Shown one piece after another: positions 35,116-48,400 of a stretch of 64,000 bases of DNA. Source of the stretch: Siphonodentalium dalli (lineage: Eukaryota > Mollusca > Scaphopoda > Gadilida > Siphonodentaliidae); contig CP136064.1 in the NCBI GenBank assembly GCA_032622095.1, positions 1,676,001 to 1,740,000 of the forward strand, in the 5' to 3' direction. A program made the position numbers and the translations under genes. Each line of letters opens with the position of its first letter. The stretch's first letter is position 1. The notes beneath the pieces were generated by a model. The model was not told the origin of the DNA. It saw only the letters and a list, made by a program, of their open reading frames with translations, and did no database searches.

Positions 35116-38100
35116 ATGGTGGAGTACTGTTGGATATTTTCAATTTGGCGCATGTTTCTCCATACCGCGCCATGTCAAATCTGGCCATATCCGAATCGGG
35201 TTGTCATTTACAATGACTGCAGAAAATATATATCTTCATGTTGGAATGCAAATGTATGTTTAAAGGAACAGATGTATCTCAACTTAAAGGGACATAAGTA
35301 ACACCGTCACCAACTTTAAGGGGTATCTGCTATAGACTGGTTACATGGTGGAGTACGGTTGGATATTTTCAATTTGGCGCATGTTTCTCCATACCGCGCC
35401 ATGTCAAATCTGGCCATATCCGAATCGGGTTGTCATTTACAATGACTGCAGAAAATATATATCTTCATGGTGGAATGCAAATGAATGTTTAAAGGAACAG
35501 ATGTATCTCAACTTAAAGGGACATAAGTAACACCGTCACCAACTTGAACGGGTATCTGCTATAGACTGGTTACATGGTGGAGTACTGTTGGATATTTTCA
35601 ATTTGGCGCATGTTTCTCCATACCGCGCCATGTCAAATCTGGCCATATCCGAATCGGGTTGTCATTTACAATGACTGCAGAAAATATATATCTTCATGTT
35701 GGAATGCAAATGTATGTTTAAAGGAACAGATGTATCTCAACTTAAAGGGACATAAGTAACACCGTCACCAACTTTAAGGGGTATCTGCTATAGACTGGTT
35801 ACATGGTGGAGTACTGTTGGATATTTTCAATTTGGCGCATGTTTCTCCATACCGCGCCATGTCAAATCTGGCCATATCCGAATCGGGTTGTCATTTACAA
35901 TGACTGCAGAAAATATATATCTTCATGTTGGAATGCAAATGTATGTTTAAAGGAACAGATGTATCTCAACTTAAAGGGACATAAGTAACACCGTCACCAA
36001 CTTTAAGGGGTATCTGCTATAGACTGGTTACATGGTGGAGTACGGTTGGATATTTTCAATTTTGCGCATGTTTCTCCATACCGCGCCATGTCAAATCTGG
36101 CCATATCCGAATCGGGTTGTCATTTACAATGTCTGCAGAAAATAAATATCTTCATGTTGGAATGCAAATGTATGTTTAAAGGAACAGATGTATCTCAACT
36201 TAAAGGGACATAAGTAACACAGTCACCAACTTAAAGAGGTGTCTGATTTAGAATGGTTCCATGGTGGAGTACGGTTGGATATTTTCTACTTGGCACATGT
36301 TTCTCCATACCGCGCCATGTCAAATCTGGCCATATCCGAATCGGGTTGTCATTTACAATGACTGCAGAAAATATATATCTTCAAGGTGGAATGCAAATGT
36401 ATGTTTAAAGGAACAGATGTATCTCAACTTAAAGGGACATAAGTAACACAGTCACCAACTTTAAGGGGTATCTGCTATAGACTGGTTCCATGGTGGAGTA
36501 CTGTTGGATATTTTCAATTTGGCGCATGTTTCTCCATACCGCGCCATGTCAAATCTGGCCATATCCGAATCGGGTTGTCATTTACAATGACTGCAGAAAA
36601 TATATATCTTCATGTTGGAATGCAAATGTATGTTTAAAGGAACAGATGTATCTCAACTTAAAGGGACATAAGTAACACCGTCACCAACTTTAAGGGGTAT
36701 CTGCTATAGACTGGTTACATGGTGGAGTACGGTTGGATATTTTCAATTTGGCGCATGTTTCTCCATACCGCGCCATGTCAAATCTGGCCATATCCGAATC
36801 GGGTTGTCATTTACAATGACTGCAGAAAATATATATCTTCATGGTGGAATGCAAATGAATGTTTAAAGGAACAGATGTATCTCAACTTAAAGGGACATAA
36901 GTAACACCGTCACCAACTTGAACGGGTATCTGCTATAGACTGGTTACATGGTGGAGTACTGTTGGATATTTTCAATTTGGCGCATGTTTCTCCATACCGC
37001 GCCATGTCAAATCTGGCCATATCCGAATCGGGTTGTCATTTACAATGACTGCAGAAAATATATATCTTCATGTTGGAATGCAAATGTATGTTTAAAGGAA
37101 CAGATGTATCTCAACTTAAAGGGACATAAGTAACACCGTCACCAACTTTAAGGGGTATCTGCTATAGACTGGTTACATGGTGGAGTACTGTTGGATATTT
37201 TCAATTTGGCGCATGTTTCTCCATACCGCGCCATGTCAAATCTGGCCATATCCGAATCGGGTTGTCATTTACAATGACTGCAGAAAATATATATCTTCAT
37301 GTTGGAATGCAAATGTATGTTTAAAGGAACAGATGTATCTCAACTTAAAGGGACATAAGTAACACCGTCACCAACTTTAAGGGGTATCTGCTATAGACTG
37401 GTTACATGGTGGAGTACGGTTGGATATTTTCAATTTTGCGCATGTTTCTCCATACCGCGCCATGTCAAATCTGGCCATATCCGAATCGGGTTGTCATTTA
37501 CAATGACTACAGAAAATAAATATCTTCATGTTGGAATGCAAATGTATGTTTAAAGGAACAGATGTATCTCAACTTAAAGGGACATAAGTAACACAGTCAC
37601 CAACTTAAAGAGGTGTCTGATTTAGAATGGTTCCATGGTGGAGTACGGTTGGATATTTTCTACTTGGCACATGTTTCTCCATACCGCGCCATGTCAAATC
37701 TGGCCATATCCGAATCGGGTTGTCATTTACAATGACTGCAGAAAATATATATCTTCATGGTGGAATGCAAATGTATGTTTAAAGGAACAGATGTATCTCA
37801 ACTTAAAGGGACATAAGTAACACAGTCACCAACTTTAAGGGGTATCTGCTATAGACTGGTTCCATGGTGGAGTACTGTTGGATATTTTCAATTTAGCGCA
37901 TGTTTCTCCATACCGCGCCATGTCAAATCTGGCCATATCCGAATCGGGTTGTCATTTACAATGACTGCAGAAAATATATATCTTCATGGTGGAATGCAAA
38001 TGTATGTTTAAAGGAACAGATGTATCTCAACTTAAAGGGACATAAGTAACACAGTCACCAACTTAAAGAGGTGTCTGATTTAGACTGGTTCCATGGTGGA

Positions 38101-39008
38101 GTACGGTTGGATATTTTCTATTTGGCGCATGTTTCTCCATACCGCGCCATGTCAAATCTGGCCATATCCGAATCGGGTTGTCATTTACAATGACTACAGA
38201 AAATAAATATCTTCATGTTGGAATGCAAATGTATGTTTAAAGGAACAGATGTATCTCAACTTAAAGGGACATAAGTAACACAGTCACCAACTTTAAGGGG
38301 TATCTGCTATAGACTGGTTCCATGGTGGAGTACGGTTGGATATTTTCTATTTGGCGCATGTTTCTCCATACCGCGCCATGTCAAATCTGGCCATATCCGA
38401 ATCGGGTTGTCATTTACAATGACTACAGAAAATAAATATCTTCATGTTGGAATGCAAATGTATGTTTAAAGAAACAGATGTATCTCAACTTAAAGGAACA
38501 TAAGTAACACAGTCACCAACTTTAAGGGGTATCTGCTATAGACTGGTTCCATGGTGGAGTACTGTTGGATATTTTCAATTTGGCGCATGTTTCTCCCTAC
38601 CGCGCCATGTCAAATCTGGCCATATCCGAATCGGGTTGTCATTTACAATGACTACAGAAAATAAATATCTTCATGTTGGAATGCAAATGTATGTTTAAAG
38701 GAACAGATGTATCTCAACTTAAAGGGACATAAGTAACACAGTCACCAACTTTAAGGGGTATCTGCTATAGACTGGTTCCATGGTGGAGTACGGTTGGATA
38801 TTTTCAATTTGGCGCATGTTTTTCCATACCGCGCCATGTCAAATCTGGCCATATCCGAATCGGGTTGTCATTTACAATGACTACAGAAAATAAATATCTT
38901 CATGTTGGAAAGCAAATGTATGTTTAAAGGAACAGATGTATCTCAACTTAAAGGGACATAAGTAACACAGTCACCAACTTAAAGGGGTATCTGCTATAGA
39001 CTGGTTCC
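35116..39008. repeat. 20-monomer HOR, copy 3 (partial, 17 monomers)
   Basis: Blocks 35116-36489 and 36490-37863 repeat the two 6-mers, and 37864-39008 repeats the first five monomers of the 8-mer. AATGTCTGCAG is at 36132 (4580 bp after 31552) and TCAAGGTGG near 36383. The TATTTCC marker of the second 6-mer is absent here (near 37426), so it arose, or was lost, within this family. The series breaks off at 39009, where the 8-monomer HOR begins. CAATTTAGCG appears near 37894. Confidence 0.85.
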
Positions 39009-42000
39009 ATGGTGGAGTACGGTTGGATATTTTCAATTTGGCGCATGTTTCTCCATACCGCGCCATGTCAAATCTGGCCATATCCGAATCGGGTTGTCAT
39101 TTACAATGACTGCAGAAAATATATATCTTCATGTTGGAATGCAAATGTATGTTTAAAGGAACAGATGTATCTCAACTTAAAGGGACATAAGTAACACCGT
39201 CACCAACTTTAAGGGGTATCTGCTATAGACTGGTTACATGGTGGAGTACGGTTGGATATTTTCTATTTGGCGCATGTTTCTCCATACCGCGCCATGTCAA
39301 ATCTGGCCATATCCGAATCGGGTTGTCATTTACAATGACTACAGAAAATAAATATCTTCATGTTGGAATGCAAATGTATGTTTAAAGGAACAGATGTATC
39401 TCAACTTAAAGGGACATATGTAAAACAGTCACCAACTTTAAGGGGTATCTGCTATAGACTGGTTCCATGGTGGAGTACGGTTGGATATTTTCTATTTGGC
39501 GCATGTTTCTCCATACCGCGCCATGTCAAATCTGGCCATATCCGAATCGGGTTGTCATTTACAATGACTACAGAAAATAAATATCTTCATGTTGCAATGC
39601 AAATGTATGTTTAAAGAAACAGATGTATCTCAACTTAAAGGAACATAAGTAACACAGTCACCAACTTTAAGGGGTATCTGCCGTAGACTGGTTCCATGGT
39701 GGAGTACTGTTGGATATTTTCAATTTGGCGCATGTTTCTCCCTACCGCGCCATGTCAAATCTGGCCATATCCGAATCGGGTTGTCATCTACAATGACTAC
39801 AGAAAATAAATATCTTCATGTTGGAATGCAAATGTATGTTTAAAGGAACAGATGTATCTCAACTTAAAGGGACATAAGTAACACAGTCACCAACTTTAAG
39901 GGGTATCTGCTATAGACTGGTTCCATGGTGGAGTACGGTTGGATATTTTCAATTTGGCGCATGTTTTTCCATACCGCGCCATGTCAAATCTGGCCATATC
40001 CGAATCGGGTTGTCATTTACAATGACTACAGAAAATAAATATATTCATGTTGGAAAGCAAATGTATGTTTAAAGGAACAGATGTATCTCAACTTAAAGGG
40101 ACATAAGTAACACAGTCACCAACTTAAAGGGGTATCTGCTATAGACTGGTTCCATGGTGGAGTACGGTTGGATATTTTCAATTTGGCGCATGTTTCTCCA
40201 TACCGCGCCATGTCAAATATGGCCATATCCGAATCGGGTTGTCATTTACAATGACTGCAGAAAATATATATCTTCATGGTGGAATGCAAATGTATGTTTA
40301 AAGGAACAGATGTATCTCAACTTAAAGGGACATAAGTAACACAGTCACCAACTTAAAGGGGTATCTGCTATAGACTGGTTCCATGGTGGAGTACGGTTGG
40401 ATATTTTCAATTTGGCGCATGTTTCTCCATACCGCGCCATGTCAAATCTGGCCCTATCCGAATCGGGTTGTCATTTACAATGACTGCAGAAAATATATAT
40501 CTTCATGGTGGAATGCAAATGTATGTTTAAAGGAACAGATGTATCTCAACTTAAAGGGACATAAGTAACACAGTCACCAATTTTAAGGGGTATCTGCTAT
40601 AGACTGGTTCCATGGTGGAGTACGGTTGGATATTTTCAATTTGGCACATGTTTCTCCATACCGCGCCATGTCAAATCTGGCCATATCCGAATCGGGTTGT
40701 CATTTACAATGACTACAGAAAATAAATATCTTCATGTTGGAAAGCAAATGTATGTTTAAAGGAACAGATGTATCTCAACTTAAAGGGACATAAGTAACAC
40801 AGTCACCAACTTAAAGGGGTATCTGCTATAGACTGGTTCCATGGTGGAGTACGGTTGAATATTTTCAATTTGGCGCATGTTTCTCCATACCGCGCCATGT
40901 CAAATCTGGCCATATCCGAATCGGGTTGTCATTTACAATGACTGCAGAAAATATATATCTTCATGTTGGAATGCAAATGTATGTTTAAAGGAACAGATGT
41001 ATCTCAACTTAAAGGGACATAAGTAACACCGTCACCAACTTTAAGGGGTATCTGCTATAGACTGGTTACATGGTGGAGTACGGTTGGATATTTTCTATTT
41101 GGCGCATGTTTCTCCATACCGCGCCATGTCAAATCTGGCCATATCCGAATCGGGTTGTCATTTACAATGACTACAGAAAATAAATATCTTCATGTTGGAA
41201 TGCAAATGTATGTTTAAAGGAACAGATGTATCTCAACTTAAAGGGACATATGTAACACAGTCACCAACTTTAAGGGGTATCTGCTATAGACTGGTTCCAT
41301 GGTGGAGTACGGTTGGATATTTTCTATTTGGCGCATGTTTCTCCATACCGCGCCATGTCAAATCTGGCCATATCCGAATCGGGTTGTCATTTACAATGAC
41401 TACAGAAAATAAATATCTTCATGTTGGAATGCAAATGTATGTTTAAAGAAACAGATGTATCTCAACTTAAAGGAACATAAGTAACACAGTCACCAACTTT
41501 AAGGGGTATCTGCCGTAGACTGGTTCCATGGTGGAGTACTGTTGGATATTTTCAATTTGGCGCATGTTTCTCCCTACCGCGCCATGTCAAATCTGGCCAT
41601 ATCCGAATCGGGTTGTCATTTACAATGACTACAGAAAATAAATATCTTCATGTTGGAATGCAAATGTATGTTTAAAGGAACAGATGTATCTCAACTTAAA
41701 GGGACATAAGTAACACAGTCACCAACTTTAAGGGGTATCTGCTATAGACTGGTTCCATGGTGGAGTACGGTTGGATATTTTCAATTTGGCGCATGTTTTT
41801 CCATACCGCGCCATGTCAAATCTGGCCATATCCGAATCGGGTTGTCATTTACAATGACTACAGAAAATAAATATATTCATGTTGGAAAGCAAATGTATGT
41901 TTAAAGGAACAGATGTATCTCAACTTAAAGGGACATAAGTAACACAGTCACCAACTTAAAGGGGTATCTGCTATAGACTGGTTCCATGGTGGAGTACGGT

Positions 42001-44504
42001 TGGATATTTTCAATTTGGCGCATGTTTCTCCATACCGCGCCATGTCAAATATGGCCATATCCGAATCGGGTTGTCATTTACAATGACTGCAGAAAATATA
42101 TATCTTCATGGTGGAATGCAAATGTATGTTTAAAGGAACAGATGTATCTCAACTTAAAGGGACATAAGTAACACAGTCACCAACTTAAAGGGGTATCTGC
42201 TATAGACTGGTTCCATGGTGGAGTACGGTTGGATATTTTCAATTTGGCGCATGTTTCTCCATACCGCGCCATGTCAAATCTGGCCCTATCCGAATCGGGT
42301 TGTCATTTACAATGACTGCAGAAAATATATATCTTCATGGTGGAATGCAAATGTATGTTTAAAGGAACAGATGTATCTCAACTTAAAGGGACATAAGTAA
42401 CACAGTCACCAATTTTAAGGGGTATCTGCTATAGACTGGTTCCATGGTGGAGTACGGTTGGATATTTTCAATTTGGCACATGTTTCTCCATACCGCGCCA
42501 TGTCAAATCTGGCCATATCCGAATCGGGTTGTCATTTACAATGACTACAGAAAATAAATATCTTCATGTTGGAAAGCAAATGTATGTTTAAAGGAACAGA
42601 TGTATCTCAACTTAAAGGGACATAAGTAACACAGTCACCAACTTAAAGGGGTATCTGCTATAGACTGGTTCCATGGTGGAGTACGGTTGGATATTTTCAA
42701 TTTGGCGCATGTTTCTCCATACCGCGCCATGTCAAATCTGGCCATATCCGAATCGGGTTGTCATTTACAATGACTGCAGAAAATATATATCTTCATGTTG
42801 GAATGCAAATGTATGTTTAAAGGAACAGATGTATCTCAACTTAAAGGGACATAAGTAACACCGTCACCAACTTTAAGGGGTATCTGCTATAGACTGGTTA
42901 CATGGTGGAGTACGGTTGGATATTTTCTATTTGGCGCATGTTTCTCCATACCGCGCCATGTCAAATCTGGCCATATCCGAATCGGGTTGTCATTTACAAT
43001 GACTACAGAAAATAAATATCTTCATGTTGGAATGCAAATGTATGTTTAAAGGAACAGATGTATCTCAACTTAAAGGGACATATGTAACACAGTCACCAAC
43101 TTTAAGGGGTATCTGCTATAGACTGGTTCCATGGTGGAGTACGGTTGGATATTTTCTATTTGGCGCATGTTTCTCCATACCGCGCCATGTCAAATCTGGC
43201 CATATCCGAATCGGGTTGTCATTTACAATGACTACAGAAAATAAATATCTTCATGTTGGAATGCAAATGTATGTTTAAAGAAACAGATGTATCTCAACTT
43301 AAAGGAACATAAGTAACACAGTCACCAACTTTAAGGGGTATCTGCCGTAGACTGGTTCCATGGTGGAGTACTGTTGGATATTTTCAATTTGGCGCATGTT
43401 TCTCCCTACCGCGCCATGTCAAATCTGGCCATATCCGAATCGGGTTGTCATTTACAATGACTACAGAAAATAAATATCTTCATGTTGGAATGCAAATGTA
43501 TGTTTAAAGGAACAGATGTATCTCAACTTAAAGGGACATAAGTAACACAGTCACCAACTTTAAGGGGTATCTGCTATAGACTGGTTCCATGGTGGAGTAC
43601 GGTTGGATATTTTCAATTTGGCGCATGTTTTTCCATACCGCGCCATGTCAAATCTGGCCATATCCGAATCGGGTTGTCATTTACAATGACTACAGAAAAT
43701 AAATATATTCATGTTGGAAAGCAAATGTATGTTTAAAGGAACAGATGTATCTCAACTTAAAGGGACATAAGTAACACAGTCACCAACTTAAAGGGGTATC
43801 TGCTATAGACTGGTTCCATGGTGGAGTACGGTTGGATATTTTCAATTTGGCGCATGTTTCTCCATACCGCGCCATGTCAAATATGGCCATATCCGAATCG
43901 GGTTGTCATTTACAATGACTGCAGAAAATATATATCTTCATGGTGGAATGCAAATGTATGTTTAAAGGAACAGATGTATCTCAACTTAAAGGGACATAAG
44001 TAACACAGTCACCAACTTAAAGGGGTATCTGCTATAGACTGGTTCCATGGTGGAGTACGGTTGGATATTTTCAATTTGGCGCATGTTTCTCCATACCGCG
44101 CCATGTCAAATCTGGCCCTATCCGAATCGGGTTGTCATTTACAATGACTGCAGAAAATATATATCTTCATGGTGGAATGCAAATGTATGTTTAAAGGAAC
44201 AGATGTATCTCAACTTAAAGGGACATAAGTAACACAGTCACCAATTTTAAGGGGTATCTGCTATAGACTGGTTCCATGGTGGAGTACGGTTGGATATTTT
44301 CAATTTGGCACATGTTTCTCCATACCGCGCCATGTCAAATCTGGCCATATCCGAATCGGGTTGTCATTTACAATGACTGCAGAAAATAAATATCTTCATG
44401 TTGGAATGCAAATGTATGTTTAAAGGAACAGATGTATCTCAACTTAAAGGGACATAAGTAACACAGTCACCAACTTAAAGAGGTGTCTGATTTAGACTGG
44501 TTCC
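39009..44504. repeat. 8-monomer HOR (1832 bp), three copies
   Basis: Copies are 39009-40840, 40841-42672 and 42673-44504. Markers repeat at 1832 bp: CTGCCGTAGAC at 39681, 41513 and 43345; ACATATGTAA (39415, 41247 and 43079 region); ATATTCATG with AAAGCAA; AAATATGGCC; CAATTTTAAGG; GGCACATG. Copy 1 has private changes (GTAAAACAG, GTTGCAATGC, CATCTAC), copy 2 has GTTGAATATT near 40858, and the last monomer of copy 3 changes class (PstI). A single version of the same eight-monomer series lies in each copy of the large HOR further right (48856-50687 and 58015-59846), so this is a local amplification of that module. Confidence 0.9.
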
Positions 44505-45420
44505 ATGGTGGAGTACGGTTGGATATTTTCTACTTGGCGCATGTTTCTCCATACCGCGCCATGTCAAATCTGGCCATATCCGAATCGGGTTGTCATTTAC
44601 AATGACTACAGAAAATAAATATCTTCATGTTGGAATGCAAATGCATGTTTAGAGGAACAGATGTATCTCAACTTAAAGGAACATAAGTAACACAGTCACC
44701 AACTTTAAGGGGTATCTGCTATAGACTGGTTCCATGGTGGAGTACGGTTGGATATTTTCTATTTGGCGCATGTTTCTCCATACCGCGCCATGTCAAATCT
44801 GGCCATATCCGAATCGGGTTGTCATTTACAATGACTACAGAAATTAAATATCTTCATGTTGGAATGCAAATGTATGTTTAAAGGAACAGATGTATCTCAA
44901 CTTAAAGGGACATAAGTAACACAGTCACCAACTTTAAGGGGTATCTGCTATAGACTGGTTCCATGGTGGAGTACTGTTGGATATTTTCAATTTGGCGCAT
45001 GTTTCTCCATACCGCGCCATGTCAAATCTGGCCATATCCGAATCGGGTTGTCATTTACAATGACTACAGAAAATAAATATCTTCATGTTGGAATGCAAAT
45101 GTATGTTTAAAGGAACAGATGTATCTCAACTTAAAGGGACATAAGTAACACAGTCACCAACTTTAAGGGGTATCTGCTATAGACTGGTTCCATGGTGGAG
45201 TACGGTTGGATATTTTCAATTTGGCGCATGTTTCTCCATACCGCGCCATGTCAAATCTGGCCATATCCGAATCGGGTTGTCATTTACAATGACTACAGAA
45301 AATAAATATCTTCATGTTGGAATGCAAATGTATGTTTAAAGGAACAGATGTATCTCAACTTAAAGGGACATAAGCAACACAGTCACCAACTTAAAGGGGT
45401 ATCTGCTATAGACTGGTTAC
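44505..45420. repeat. 4-monomer linker related to the 2290-bp HOR
   Basis: The monomers starting at 44505, 44734, 44963 and 45192 match 2366-3281 and 4656-5571 in order: CTACTTGG with TTTAGAGG; CTATTTGG with GAAATTAAAT; CTG; and a CTACAG monomer ending in ATAAGCAACA (45375, like 3236 and 5526). This rare junction marker links sequences about 40 kb apart. A private change, ATGCATG, is at about 44644. Confidence 0.8.
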
Positions 45421-48400
45421 ATGGTGGAGTACGGTTGGATATTTTCAATTTTGCGCATGTTTCTCCATACCGCGCCATGTCAAATCTGGCCATATCCGAA
45501 TCGGGTTGTCATTTACAATGACTACAGAAAATAAATATCTTCATGTTGGAATGCAAATGTATGTTTAAAGGAACAGATGTATCTCAACTTAAAGGAACAT
45601 AAGTAACACAGTCACCAACTTAAAGAGGTGTCTGATTTAGACTGGTTCCATGGTGGAGTACGGTTGGATATTTTCTATTTTGCGCATGTTTCTCCATACC
45701 GCGCCATGTCAAATCTGGCCATATCCGAATCGGGTTGTCATTTACAATGACTGCAGAAAATATATATCTTCATGTTGGAATGCAAATGTATGTTTAAAGG
45801 AACAGATGTATCTCAACTTAAAGGGACATAAGTAACACAGTCACCAACTTTAAGGGGTATCTGCTATAGACTGGTTACATGGTGGAGTACGGTTGGATAT
45901 TTTCAATTTTGCGCATGTTTCTCCATACCGCGCCATGTCAAGTCTGGCCATATCCGAATCGGGTTGTCATTTACAATGACTGCAGAAAATATATATCTTC
46001 ATGGTGGAATGCAAATGTATGTTTAAAGGAACAGATGTATCTCAACTTAAAGGGACATAAGTAACACAGTCACCAACTTTAAGGGGTATCTGCTATAGAC
46101 TGGTTCCATGGTGGAGTACGGTTGGATATTTTCAATTTGGCGCATGTTTCTCCATACCGCGCCATGTCAAATCTGGCCATATCCGAATCGGGTTGTCATT
46201 TACAATGACTGCAGAAAATATATATCTTCATGTTGGAATGCAAATGTATGTTTAAAGGAACAGATGTATCTCAACTTAAAGGGACATAAGTAACACCGTC
46301 ACCAACTTTAAGGGGTATCTGCTATAGACTGGTTACATGGTGGAGTATGGTTGGATATTTTCAATTTTGCGCATGTTTCTCCATACCGCGCCATGTCAAA
46401 TCTGGCCATATCCGAATCGGGTTGTCATTTACAATGACTGCAGAAAATATATATCTTCATGTTGGAATGCAAATGTATGTTTAAAGGAACAGATGTATCT
46501 CAACTTAAAGGGACATAAGTAACACAGTCACCAACTTTAAGGGGTATCTGCTATAGACTGGTTACATGGTGGAGTACGGTTGGATATTTTCAATTTTGCG
46601 CATGTTTCTCCATACCGCGCCATGTCAAATCTGGCCATATCCGAATCGGGTTGTCATTTACAATGACTGCAGAAAATAAATATCTTCATGTTGGAATGCA
46701 AATGTATGTTTAAAGGAACAGATGTATCTCAACTTAAAGGAACATAAGTAACACAGTCACCAACTTAAAGAGGTGTCTGATTTAGACTGGTTCCATGGTG
46801 GAGTACGGTTGGATATTTTCTATTTGGCGCATGTTTCTCCATACCGCGCCATGTCAAATCTGGCCATATCCGAATCGGGTTGTCATTTACAATGACTACA
46901 GAAAATAAATATCTTCATGTTGGAATGCAAACGTATGTTTAAAGGAACAGATGTATCTCAACTTAAAGGGACATAAGTAACACAGTCACCAACTTTAAGG
47001 GGTATCTGCTATAGACTGGTTCCATGGTGGAGTACGGTTGGATATTTTCTATTTGGCGCATGTTTCTCCATACCGCGCCATGTCAAATCTGGCCATATCC
47101 GAATCGGGTTGTCATTTACAATGACTACAGAAAATAAATATCTTCATGTTGGAATGCAAATGTATGTTTAAAGAAACAGATGTATCTCAACTTAAAGGAA
47201 CATAAGTAACACAGTCACCAACTTTAAGGGGTATCTGCTATAGACTGGTTCCATGGTGGAGTACTGTTGGATATTTTCAATTTGGCGCATGTTTCTCCCT
47301 ACCGCGCCATGTCAAATCTGGCCATATCCGAATCGGGTTGTCATTTACAATGACTACAGAAAATAAATATCTTCATGTTGGAATGCAAATGTATGTTTAA
47401 AGGAACAGATGTATCTCAACTTAAAGGGACATAAGTAACACAGTCACCAACTTTAAGGGGTATCTGCTATAGACTGGTTCCATGGTGGAGTACGGTTGGA
47501 TATTTTCAATTTGGCGCATGTTTTTCCATACCGCGCCATGTCAAATCTGGCCATATCCGAATCGGGTTGTCATTTACAATGACTACAGAAAATAAATATC
47601 TTCATGTTGGAAAGCAAATGTATGTTTAAAGGAACAGATGTATCTCAACTTAAAGGGACATAAGTAACACAGTCACCAACTTAAAGGGGTATCTGCTATA
47701 GACTGGTTCCATGGTGGAGTACGGTTGGATATTTTCAATTTGGCGCATGTTTCTCCATACCGCGCCATGTCAAATCTGGCCATATCCGAATCGGGTTGTC
47801 ATTTACAATGACTGCAGAAAATATATATCTTCATGTTGGAATGCAAATGTATGTTTAAAGGAACAGATGTATCTCAACTTAAAGGGACATAAGTAACACC
47901 GTCACCAACTTTAAGGGGTATCTGCTATAGACTGGTTACATGGTGGAGTATGGTTGGATATTTTCAATTTTGCGCATGTTTCTCCATACCGCGCCATGTC
48001 AAATCTGGCCATATCCGAATCGGGTTGTCATTTACAATGACTGCAGAAAATATATATCTTCATGTTGGAATGCAAATGTATGTTTAAAGGAACAGATGTA
48101 TCTCAACTTAAAGGGACATAAGTAACACAGTCACCAACTTTAAGGGGTATCTGCTATAGACTGGTTACATGGTGGAGTACGGTTGGATATTTTCAATTTT
48201 GCGCATGTTTCTCCATACCGCGCCATGTCAAATCTAGCCATATCCGAATCGGGTTGTCATTTACAATGACTGCAGAAAATAAATATCTTCATGTTGGAAT
48301 GCAAATGTATGTTTAAAGGAACAGATGTATCTCAACTTAAAGGAACATAAGTAACACAGTCACCAACTTAAAGAGGTGTCTGATTTAGACTAGTTCCATG

